Assembly: GCF_932526225.1 (NCBI RefSeq)
Contig: NC_064040.1
Span: forward strand, 14,504,494-14,568,493
Origin: Nematostella vectensis
Taxonomy: Eukaryota > Cnidaria > Anthozoa > Actiniaria > Edwardsiidae
Direction of reading: 5' to 3'
Length of the DNA: 64,000 bases
Position numbers and translations under genes: made by a program
Part shown: positions 44,001 to 54,358 of the stretch, piece by piece
Layout: each line of letters starts with the position of its first letter
Position numbering within the stretch: position 1 is the first letter of the stretch
Notes under the pieces: generated by a model
The model's input: the letters and a program-made list of their open reading frames with translations, nothing else
What the model was told of the DNA's origin: nothing
The model's database searches: none

Positions 44001-45906
44001 AGTGGCTATAAACCCATTTTAAATAAGGCATAACAACCCACATTGCCTCATAGGTATCACATCTATTTGCAAACAAATAGGGTGAATTTAGTTATAAGAA
44101 CATACTATTTCCTTTTTCTGTTGCATGTGTTTATTATTTCCAAGTTGCAATATATTTTTGTTTATTGAAGCCATTTTGCAGTTATTGCTGTTAGACTGCC
44201 AACCAATGAGAATGTGCTGGATATCACCAACTGTAAAAACATTACTTTCTTGTACAAATAATTGATAGTTTACATCCATTAGCAACAGGGAGATGTATTA
44301 TGCTTGCAGATGTAAGATTTTATTTTTGTTGCAGGGAAAATCAAGTATTTGTAAGGCCAAAAACATAATTGTCTATAAGTAACATAATAGGGTGTGGAAG
44401 GAGTAGCAGACAACCCCTCTACCCCTGCATGGCTGGTGTTTTTGTGGTTTTGCCCATTTTTTGTGCTCCTTTTTGTGTTTTTATTGCCAGCCCAGAGCTG
44501 TAGCAGGCCTCGAAACATAGGGCACTGTACAAAAATATCAAGAAAGTTGTGGGGGCACTGCGCTACACCTTTACTGGTCATTTCCTTATAATTTGCGAAA
44601 ATATTGGGGGGTGGGGGTGCTATGGCCCTGCAACTATAGGCAAATGAGTACTGGAGTGCCCTAGGAGCTGGGCAAGAAAGCAAAGAGGGAGAGGGAAAAA
44701 CGACCTTTCAGAAACATAGAAACAATGCATTATTACCTGTATTGAATTTTGAGGGAGGGAAATTTTAAATATAAAAAACCTACCACAACAAACATTATGG
44801 TAATGATGATTTGTAAAAATGACTCTTTTTCCTTCTAGATGTCACTCTAGATTCTGGCAAAGCTATTGTACATGGAGTGATTGCCGGAATCCCTGTTCCC
44901 TTTCCTCTACCTAATGCGGATGTTTGTAAAAATTCTGGCCTGAAGTGCCCTCTTGAGCCTGGAACCAAGTATGTCTACCAGAGTTCTCTGGAAGTGAAGA
45001 CAATGTACCCCTCTGTAAGTAGACTGATAATATTACGTTAATATATATTTTAAAATCTCAGATTACTAAATGATCATGTTCAATATTGGTATTTGTATAT
45101 CTGATATTGCATTAATATGCAATGGCCGGCTTTAACATGGCAGAGACCACTGAAAAGCCCATTCCTAATGAAATTCCATGCCATCTTGTAGCCTTTATAT
45201 TTACTGCTATTTTAATAATGCTGTGGTTAGACCAGAAGTGCCAACCTAGCTTTGGTAATTGGCTAACTGAGGTTGAAATTTTATGTGTGCAACCGCTACC
45301 TTAAACGTCAGTAGATGTCATCGAGAACAAAGGAAATTCTACTGCAGTTCCGTCAAACTATTGTATGACACATTGTTCTTGGCCTCAGCTAAGGTTGCAG
45401 TAATTAGCGCTGAAAGATACAAAATGTGTCACGGTGTTGAATTGCATGCTTTACTGTTAAAAAAATCCTCCAAAAATGCCCTATAATAAATGTTAAACTA
45501 GAATTGGTTTCTAGGCTTTGACCAAGTTCATCTGTTCAACCTCAGTTGGTGTCCTAGACTAGTCTAACCATAGCAAAAATAACCAAAATAAAGACACACT
45601 TTTTTATATGGTGATGTTTGAAATAGTGAACTTGAATATCACTTGGTCAGGTAAGCCTAGGATCCCATCATAAGGAGTTTTGTTTAATATGTCTCCAAAA
45701 TTAAGTAGAAAGTAGTTTCATAGCCTTGAATTCTGGATTCCCTGTACTTTGGGAGGGGATTTCTGGTCACTGCATATTGATAAAAAGTAATTTTATTGAA
45801 ATACTTGCTTTTTATTTTTCAGCTCAAGCTTGTTGTCAGGTGGGAAATTCAGGATAACAAGAATAAAGATGTTCTTTGTTTTGAGATCCCTACACAAATT
45901 GCTTAA
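41084..45906 (+). CDS. NPC2: NPC2-like cholesterol-binding lysosomal protein (ML domain), 4 exons
   Basis: Exons 41084-41165, 43868-43981, 44839-45014 and 45823-45906 have GT-AG ends and consistent phases, giving about 151 residues. The start MAKSMILVLLACLVAAAVSS is a signal peptide. The mature part begins KVDFKDC and carries ISPCPTQPCTLHKGTTVSVN, the most conserved stretch of NPC2, then a glycosylation site NIT, GIPVPFPLPNADVC, LKCPLEPGTKYVY and the last strand VVRWEIQD ending CFEIPTQIA. Six or more cysteines fit the three disulfides of the fold. NPC2 carries sterol from the lysosome lumen to NPC1; cnidarians often have several copies, so this may be one paralogue. Intron 1 is 2.7 kb and mostly transposons. 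Very secure family call. Confidence 0.95.
41599..42418. mobile_element. Inverted-repeat element with tandem-motif ends, about 820 bp
   Basis: Left end CCTGTACAGGACCCGAAACG then ATTCCAGGACCCGAAACGAT; right end GGGGATCGTTTCGGGTCCTG then ATCATTTCGGGTCCTGTACAGG, read as inverse. The GGACCCGAAACGATCCC motif is iterated inside each end, more often on the right. No coding frame. It fills part of NPC2 intron 1 and directly abuts the next element. Confidence 0.8.
42419..42801. mobile_element. Foldback MITE, about 380 bp
   Basis: Left end CCCCGTACACACGTGTACGG then AATCGAATGAATCCGCAAC; right end, reversed, ACCCTGTCCACACGTATACG then GAATCAAATGAATCTGCAAC. Internal copies of the same motif (GACCGTCCACACGTATACAG) make a complex hairpin. 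Non-coding, in NPC2 intron 1. Confidence 0.75.
43037..43813. mobile_element. Inverted-repeat element interrupted by a TTAA MITE
   Basis: Left TCCAGTTGAGTGTGGAACGC then CGGTAGTTTTGT; right ACAAAACTACTGGTGTTCCA then CGCTCAACTGGA. The pairing extends imperfectly inward (GTAAAACTATAATTTGACGT against later complements). A different element (43357-43602) is inserted inside it, so the outer element was about 527 bp. Its right end is only 54 bp from NPC2 exon 2. Confidence 0.8.
43357..43602. mobile_element. TTAA-flanked MITE, family A copy 2 (246 bp, nested)
   Basis: AGCCGCATTGTCACCAGTTT at the left, AAACTGGTGACAATGTGGCT at the right, TTAA at 43353-43356 and 43603-43606. Same length and ends as the copy at 27684-27929 but with the interior reversed. 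It interrupts the element at 43037-43813, which dates it as younger. Confidence 0.9.
44480..44640. mobile_element. Dispersed repeat related to the 30.3-kb element
   Basis: Contains ACTGGTCATTTCCTTATAAT, AAAATATTGGGGGG and CTGTAGCAGGCC, which match (inverted) the ends and one internal unit of the element at 30324-30705. It has a single unit, not an array. It lies in NPC2 intron 2. Confidence 0.65.
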
Positions 45907-46030
45907 ACCTCATATTGATTGGGATGAGTGCACTTCCACGCCTATTGGATGAGACTTGATTGTCAGAAGTAATGATTAATATTACTTATGTGAATATTTT
46001 ATATAAAATTAAAAAGAGAGAAAATTTTAT

Positions 46031-46036
46031 AATAAA
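46031..46036 (+). terminator. Poly(A) signal AATAAA for NPC2
   Basis: Perfect AATAAA 125 bp after the NPC2 stop codon, at a usual 3' UTR distance. Confidence 0.65.
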
Positions 46037-47851
46037 ACATAATGGTCACATGTTAGTGTCTTTTCTACACTTACCCATAATCTTGCTTCCTGAATAGTTT
46101 TTCACTACAGGAAATCATAGGACATAGGACCTTAGAATTTCTCATTCATCCAGTCCCCTTAAACCACTCCTTTCTTAGGATTGGGCTTTCCCTGCATTCC
46201 CTGGAATCCCAAATCCTCTGGAACCCCTTAAGGGTTAAAGAAAAGATTACATTTTCTCGAAAAAGATAGATTTGCGTACACACTTTGCTAACAAGCCATT
46301 CAAGTGTAAAATATATTGAAATTGCTCATTGTTCCCAAACCCTAAAGGATAGATCACATCCAGATGTATACTTGCGAGAGGCTATTTGGTGTCCAAACAC
46401 TTTTCCACAGGATTACAAATGCATTCAAATGACAGTCCACATTCCAAATGTGGTAGACAATTTTACACAGTGGAATGAGAACACCTACCCTGCCAAACCA
46501 TGTTATATTATAATGACGGTGATGCTTATTGGGTATTTTATTTTTACCCCTAAAAGGTACCAAAAAGGGCATGGCTCGAGCCAATTTTTACCGCTAAAAG
46601 GTACCAACATACATTTGTAGTTGAAAAGCATTTAAATCCATTTCATTAAACTTTTTTTATCGAAGTAGCAGTTTGTTCTGACCCCTAAAAGGTACTGTGT
46701 CACACAAAAAATGCCAGCACTTCAACTCTAACCCCCTAAAAGGTACCAAACCCCTAGAAGGTACTAGGAGCATCCCAGTCATCTCGGTATAGGGAGTCCT
46801 CCCCCCCCCAGGCTCAAAATATTTTTGAGTGTGAAAAGACAGAATATTGGGGGCACAGCTACACTTTCACTAATCATTTCCTTAAACATTTGAAATTATA
46901 GGGGGAGTGAAGGTGTTCTGAATGTAGAAAACGCTGATTGTAAAAAAAATCACAAAAATTACATTTTGTACCTCGCTTAGACAAAAAAGAAAGGATCTGA
47001 AACATTCCTGTGACAAGCCTTAGGTATCCATTCAATACAATTAATATCCTTATGGAACAAATTCATACTGTAACAGGAAAGCTTGTTTATATAAAAATCC
47101 ATAAAAATTTCCTTCACTCAAAAGGCAACTTTACACTCCTTCTCATTAAGTTATCTTCCAGATAATATATTTTTTTTAATGACTTGATTTTGGCTTTCCA
47201 TGTCTGGTAAAGGACATTTCTTAATTCAGTTACATTCCAAGATTCAGGGATCTGGGGGACCCAATTACACCTCAATATTAATATTAGATGGATGAGCTTC
47301 ATTGTATTTTTTTTATTTCAGATAATCACTGAGTAGCTATACTATATTGTCATACATCGCTAGCCTGTATTCTGCAAATGGTTTCAACAGCATTTTGTTA
47401 AGAACCTTCATACAGAACCTGAATATGTTTTAACTGTTTCTAGATACACATGTTTATGTCAACAAACCTGAAATAAATGAGTATAAGAAAAGAACGACAA
47501 AACAATTCTTTATCTTTTTTTGCAATTTACTTGACAAAAAAGAAAGCATGTTTTCCTTAGCTAATGAAAGACCAATTCACATCTAGATATGCTAAACTGT
47601 ACAGTGATCTTTTAGGTGTTCAAATATTTCCATCAAGTTTCTGTCCTACTCATAAAACTGACAACACAATGTCCTCAAATGGCTTCCTGCCTTTAAATAA
47701 TCAGAAAACTTCTGCTAATCACGACCCAATGCAGATACTGCACCCAGTGCAGTGCAAGCAGCAGAATATCGCGCATCTGCACTGGAATCATTCAACACAG
47801 CAGTACCAAGTTGTACAGGTTGGCATGGCAACACTAGAGCTGTCAATCATT
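46037..47851. other. Spacer between convergent NPC2 and reticulon genes
   Basis: The two genes end towards each other here. It includes the GGTACC motif cluster (46545-46770) and another relative of the 30.3-kb element at about 46820-46900 (CACTAATCATTTCCTTAAAC, ATAGGGGGAGTG). Open frames at 46285-46620 and 47564-47929 have no domain; the second partly overlaps the reticulon last exon on the opposite strand. Confidence 0.5.
46545..46770. repeat. Five interspersed copies of CCCTAAAAGGTACC
   Basis: ACCCCTAAAAGGTACC or a near copy (CCGCTAAAAGGTACC, CCCCTAGAAGGTACT) appears five times with unequal spacing of roughly 15-100 bp. The irregular spacing is unlike the minisatellites nearby. Function unknown. 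Confidence 0.7.
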
Positions 47852-50800
47852 CTAAGTTGTCTTCTCTTTTGGTCTGAGCTTCTCTGGGAGCTTGGACTTT
47901 GCCCTTTGGAAGGTGAGCAAACTTGGTGAGATTGTGGTGCATAATAGTGGAATTAACTAGTCAACTGTACAGGTAAAAAAAAAATATTCATGTAATGGAC
48001 ACTGGCCAATAAATATAAACATCATTGTCTTAATGAACATGCTGTTTTTACTAAGGAATACTCCCCTTTGAATCTCCACCATGTGGAAGTTAAGAATGCG
48101 CGAAAATACAGTAAGCAGAATAAGGTAGTTGAGAATCACAAGAAAAAAAATGCCATCATTTTTCTAGCTACCTTATTACACTTAATTTTCGCTACGTCAA
48201 AATTTTGCAATTTTGAGATGGCATAACTTTATTTTCGTGAACCAGGTCACTTTATTTTTGCGATTTTGGGATAAAATCAAGCAAAAACAAGTGAAATTTA
48301 ATAAAAATGTGTTGTTATCATCAAAACTGAAACAATTTGTAACAAAAAGATGCATGGGCTAAAATAAGCTTCACAAAAATCTATAAATACAAGTCCGAAT
48401 CAACCTCTTACCGTACTATCTACGTATATTAGTTGACTAAATAGACAAGGTATTTCCATAAAGCTTATTAAACAGCCAAATTTCCCCCAAAGGCTTCTTG
48501 TGTACTCACTTCATTTTCATGCATCCTAATTTTCGCGTCACTTAATTTTCGCAAATCTTTTAAAATCGGAAAATTCGCGAAATTTAAGTGATGCGAAAAT
48601 TAAGTGTAATAAGGTAGGCACGGTTAGTGTACCAGGTCTAATCCCTGAACTATTAATTACAAATAATAGGCAACTCACTGTTCAATGATGGTGCTAACTT
48701 GGCTGTGGATAACTTTGACATGCTCATCAATCTTGTCCTGTGAACAAGTCATAAAACAAGTTTTTGTAGCCATGCCATTATTACAAGTAAATGTATTTAA
48801 TAACAGGATTCCTTGATAACTGAACGAAACACCAAGATGTTCCTTGGATAAGATTCTTACCTGATACTCCTCATAGACCTTGGGCAGAGAAAATACCATC
48901 ACAACGGCTGCAACAGGAAAATGCAGAATAGTAAATGCATGGAAACAATAAAATGCGAATAAGGTGGACGTGTCACATACCGCCAAGGTTTAGCGGCTAT
49001 GTCTTGGACCCAGACAAGAACACAACAAATTTAGGTTTAGGCTGACTTTAGTAGAATTTTTAACTAGATGTTAAATCTTACAGCTTTGTTCAGTAAATCA
49101 TGAAGAATTATTGAAAATTGACCCCAAGGAAGCGTGATTTATTTTATCATTCGAGTGACATGCCAAAACAATTAATGCGAAGCACAATTTTAAATTAGGA
49201 CCCCTTGCTTATAAGAATTACATTGGTAATGGAGACTAAAAACTGGAAAAGGGGCAAATACTATAGGTATGGAGTATGTGTAGGGTAGAATCTTACCAAA
49301 GATGATCAGAGTCAGCATACTAAACCAAGCACCAACATAAGACAACACCCACAGCATCACGCCAAACTAATAAAAGATCAAGACATCATAAGTATTATAA
49401 TACTCATAATCCTTCGCCAAACTTATATAAGATCAAAATATCATAAGTACAGTATTATATAATATATTTAGCTTCAAGCTTTATAATAAAATAAGCAAAA
49501 ATCTCTAAAAAAAAATTGGTTGTAAAAAAAAAAAAAACTTGTCAAAGCTATGCTTTGGCTTATTTTTGCTTTATCTGGAATACAGGCTGGTGTAAAGTAA
49601 GAAAATACTTTACTTAGCAAATGACCCAGCCAAAATATTTTGTAATGTACAATTTCAAAATAAGTATGCTTAAATATATACATGGATTCAAGTGTTGCAT
49701 TTTATTAAATACAATGTGGTGCTAAATAACTTTTCTAACCTTGATAGAGTCCACAATGTCTTCAACCAGGAAGAGTCTTCTGAGAGATTTCGTCAAACAG
49801 TTAATGTGTTCTGCAAGACTTTCAGCCATCTCTACAGCCTGAAACACATGATAACTACATTAGCACACAGATTTAACTATATCTTGGTATTAAAAAAAAA
49901 AACATGTGAACTATTGTTTCATCCCTTCAAGCCTAGCCCAAAACAAGAAATAAAAATCAAATAATTTGCACAGCCAACAACAAAGTGAAAAATAAGAAGC
50001 AGTTGGATACCTTTTCTTTGGGGATCTCAATTTCTTTGTCCAATAAGGTCCTGTAAAAACACAATAATCAGTTCATGTCACAATTTAGGTAATCAAATAA
50101 AGGGTGAGTTGTTTTTTGTTGTTGTTTTTTTTTTTTTTTGCATAAAGGTACATTAATACGAGCAGCAAAATCATACAGCTTTTGTGGCAGCATTGCTGTG
50201 AAAAAAGTTTGTTAGTGAAGTTGCATGTTTTACTACCGACGAACCAACTTTTGTTGCAGCAATTTTTTTTGTTGAAAGTTGAAAAAGTTTGCTGCAGAAA
50301 GTGAAAGATGGTGCTACTTTTTGCAACAGAACTTGGAGATGTAGCCTGTATTTCTACAACAACCCAAATTGTCTGGCAGCAAAGTGACGTCAGGCATAAG
50401 CTAGCAGATGCATTAGTGTTTATAAATGGTTGAACGAAAGTCACACATCCATGGCACAGAGAGGAAAAAGGCGGATCAACAGCAAGAGTCAGTCTATTTT
50501 TTGCTACGACAAAAGTTGGTTCGCTTTCGGTACCTTAACTTAGCATGACGACAAACACCAAATAGGGGGGTGACCACTCGCATATCTCCAGATGAGAGTT
50601 GATTGTACCTCATGCTACTCTATCTATGTAAGGTGTTACTTATTTAACTTTTAAAGGGGGGAGGGGGTTCAGCTTTGAATGTCAACCATCATGCAGAATA
50701 TGCTCATGAAGTGGGGCTTTTTTCTCAAACCTGAAGGCATGTATGGAGACCCAAAGTTGAGTGGTTAGCCCCTAAAAGTATGCTAGGGCATAATGAGCTT

Positions 50801-53750
50801 GATGTTTACGCACTTGAATGGGTTTTCAGTGCCACTCTTCTGTATGGCACCCATAACGGTCATGCCCACCCTGTAGAGCAGAGCGACCGTCAGGACAGCC
50901 ATCGAGAAGAAGGTGATAACGCTGAGGAGGGAGCAGCAGCTAAGAGAGATGAGCACAACTAGAAGTGTCGAGAACACAATGGCTGTCTTTTTTATCTCCT
51001 GCCAATACACCAGGTCGATAACTAGGGAGGGGACAAACAAGATGTCAAGAGGTGTCACAATTCGGTTTTGCAAGAGTTTAGGTATTGTCTAAAGCCTCCA
51101 CTTTTTAACCAATTAATATATTACATGGGCTGGGTTATCGAGAAAAGGCAAGGATTACAAAATGGTGCTTTCTTCTTTTGAGTGACTTTTATTTTGACAA
51201 TTGATTGACAAGTGACAATTTTTTTTTTATATCTTGGTTATAGGGTTAATTATTATGTATGATACAGCTTTCCAGGTAAATTTTATGTGGGAACCTTGTA
51301 AGTAACCAACTAACAGCTATTGTTCATGCCTTATCTGGCTGGTTCACCAGAGGAAATCACCAATACGATATATTGGTAAGGTTATGTTTCACACAATTTC
51401 TTTAAAATCTTACTATCTTCTAAATGTTCTTCCTGCATGTTTAGTACAAAAAAAATCCTTCGTGAAAAACCAATGATAAAGCTTTTTACTGCAGGACAAT
51501 GAGAATTTCCCTTTAGTTTTTGCATTGATAATTACTTAATGTGAAATTGGCCATCTATTAAAATGGCCTCCCTGCTTTTGCACATGATGTGGCCCTTGTG
51601 TAGCCAAATTCACAGATCTATGGTGGAATCACCTGCCATTTCCTATCAATAACAACCAGCACAAATTCTGACAAGTATATAATAAAAGATCAAAAACTGA
51701 ACAACCCCAATGACACTGCTGCCATCATCCAGTAATGAGAACAGTATTTTTGCATTATGTTGAAAGAGTATGTATTTATAAAAAAGGAGTCAGCTAAAAC
51801 AGGATTGTAGAGTTTGCATATCAAATGTCAACCATGAGATACTCTTATATAAATTGAGAGAAATCTTTCCAATTTCATGTGTTCTCTACAAAGAAATGCA
51901 ACATACACAAACAACATTTTGATGATTTTTACTTTTGCCATATACATTTTTCTATATTATACCTCTACCTTGGTGCCAGTAGAATTGAAACCTAAGTCTG
52001 ATATCATTTATATTTACTGTATCCTTTTATGAATAGTGAACTTATGATAGAGAAATTCACACAGAAGCCAAAATAGAAGCTAATTTAATGAATATTTATT
52101 TGCCAAGATGTGAGGGCAATGACCAAAATAAATGAATTTAACATCATTGTAAAAACAGTACATTGATGCTTGGATTGTACCTTGGTTGATCTGAGCGAGA
52201 TAATACGAGGTTTATGCATTTTATTAGTGTTCAAGCCGCACTCAAATTAATTTAGCTGGTTAGTGATAAAAGCTAGAGGTATTTGTGTTGGGTATAAAGG
52301 AAGGGGATTTGCTGAGTATATAATTTGCTTATTCCATTCACTAGTGTGCCTATGTATATGAAGTATCACTAAAGCTTCAGGGGTACGTTTTTGACAGAAT
52401 AAAGTGTAGATTTGATAAATGTAAACATGCCAAACAGGTGCTCAAACCAAGCGCCCGTGTTGGGATCGAGCTTAGAAACAATGGAGAGACTACATCCATT
52501 TTATAAATGTAAACAGAAAAAAAAATCCCAGCCCAAACAGCTCAGTAATAAACAACGAAGATTCCCTCATAACAGCCCCACCCTTCTAAGGTATAAACAT
52601 ATACAATTTGTGCGATAAATTATTCAGATAGGGAACAACCATTTACATACAGGTCGGAAATAATTTTATTTTCGAGCTCAACACGCCCGATCTACAAGCA
52701 ACATCACAGCACAGCTCGAACTAATAGCGATGAATATAGTGGAACGCAAAGAGAACCCCAGAAATCAATCCAGCGGAAAATACACCCAGTCTTTGTACAT
52801 TTTGTTCTTTGTGTACATTACAGCAGTACATATTTTTTGTTCTTCCATATCGACAAGTGAAGGAAATTTGGGTGGGACTAAATTGGAGGGTGGTGGCGTA
52901 CACTAACAGTTAAAATAATCAGTTTCTTACTGACTACGAGATATATAGAATGGCCACTATATTTCGATTGTCAGACTGCAAGGTTTCGAAGGTTTCGTCT
53001 GATAAATGTGAAGTGATGAGAAATCTCTTGTGAAAGCAGTGAACTTTGCTCTATCGATGCGAACAACGATCTAATACCGAGTATTGCAAAATACTTATAG
53101 TATTTCGACACTTACTCCTTTGGTCGATCCCATGGTTTTTCATCCATCGAGCTGGAAAGCTTGTCAGTTCTAAAAAAAAGATATATATATAAAAATAACG
53201 GTTTAGAGCTACGCGCAGAATTTAAAATATCCGCGCCTCTTTGCAAATTTTGGAGAGACAATTTTTTGGAGCCCGAAACTTTCACATTTTAGTGATCGTA
53301 TCGCTCCGTGAGCCATTTCCTCAGTTTTGATTTCATCTTTGTGACTATGTGATGATTTATCTCGGTAAAAATTCTTTTTGTATAGAGACAGAATTTTAAT
53401 TTCGGGTATTTCTTGTTGGGCCATGTGTCTGTGAATGACTTACGGTGCGAAGATGGTGCCATGGTTTCGGAGGATGGCTCGGGCTGAACGGGCTTTTCCT
53501 CCGAGTCCGATACATCTTTACTCGATTCTTCTGCCGGCGGAGATTCGATAATAGTTGGGCTTGGCTGGGGCTGTGCAGGCTGAGCTGTTTCGTCCATTAG
53601 TAGGTCGATGTTTGAAGTGGAACTAACCGGTTCTGGCTCCTCTTCTGGTTCAGTGCTGTCAGGAAACGTTTCGGGTTCCTCAACTTTTTCCTCGCTGTCA
53701 ACTTTCCCTTCCTCTGGACGCTCGACGACAAAAGCCATTAAATCAGCCAT
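47852..53750 (-). CDS. RTN: Reticulon (RTN/RHD family) ER membrane-shaping protein, 9 exons
   Basis: Exons (minus): 53750-53444, 53169-53116, 51021-50814, 50050-50011, 49838-49740, 49366-49297, 48907-48861, 48737-48679, 47903-47852. All splice sites and phases fit, giving about 311 residues. The first exon starts MADLMAFVVERPEEGKVDSE and is acidic and proline-rich, as in reticulon N-termini. The reticulon homology domain follows: IDLVYWQEIKKTAIVF, first hairpin, QKSGTENPFK, loop helix with LTKSLRRLFLVEDIVDSIK, second hairpin VMLWVLSYVGAW...LTLI, SLPKVYEEYQDKIDEHVKVI and lysine-rich tail KSKLPEKLRPKEKTT. Reticulons bend and stabilise ER tubules. The upstream TTG-led extension is not used because this ATG has a good context. 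The 54-nt second exon can be skipped without breaking frame. Family is very secure. Confidence 0.94.
48171..48614. mobile_element. TA-flanked inverted-repeat MITE, 444 bp
   Basis: Ends CCTTATTACACTTAATTTTC and GAAAATTAAGTGTAATAAGG are perfect inverted repeats, flanked by TA (48169-48170 and 48615-48616). Subterminal copies of TTCGCGTCACTTAATTTTCG add inner inverted repeats. TA flanks suggest a Tc1/mariner-type mobilising enzyme. It lies in the last intron of the reticulon gene. Confidence 0.85.
51022..53115. other. Reticulon intron 2 (2.1 kb)
   Basis: AT-rich intron. No second gene, element ends or exon-like segment were recognised in it, so nothing else is annotated. Confidence 0.5.
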
Positions 53751-54358
53751 TATAAACAGCTCTCCTTGCAATAAATGTAACAATAGCTGTCTGACGAAAC
53801 CTCGGGCGCTTTATAGAAAGCCCTTACGCAAGGATATATTTGTAAGTCCACGAAGGGTTATAGAGATGACGAGAAAATTTTTACTGCCGCGCAATGCATT
53901 TTGAGCTCAAGTGCAGATTTAGACCAGGCTCGCAACTGTCCAATCAAATTGCGGGAAATACAATAGAATCCAAATAAGGAAGTCCAAAGTCTAGAACACA
54001 CCTCGTGCTCTTGTCAGCGGACTGGTAATCTGTTAACAAAAAATAAATTTTATTTCGTAATTACAAGAGAACCACGCTCTCTTTAATAAATATTGTTCCG
54101 TAAATGCGACTTCTACTCAGTGTTCCTTTGCAAGCCATGTATTGAAGTCAATAAGTGAAATTTTTCCCATGCAAAATAACCTAAAGCGAAGTAAATAACA
54201 AATACAAAGCAATTTTTATTGTACGAATCATGGCTACGATTTTAATAAAGAAAATTAACACATTTAATTTTATTACCATACTACACGCTATATCTACATC
54301 CCTCAAAAGATTTCTTTACATTATGTACTTTCTCTTTCTGCTAATTATAGACTCAGCA

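Noticed and set aside
45122..45486. Two plus-strand frames in NPC2 intron 3
   Set aside because: They lie inside an intron of a complete gene model and show no domain or splice sites.
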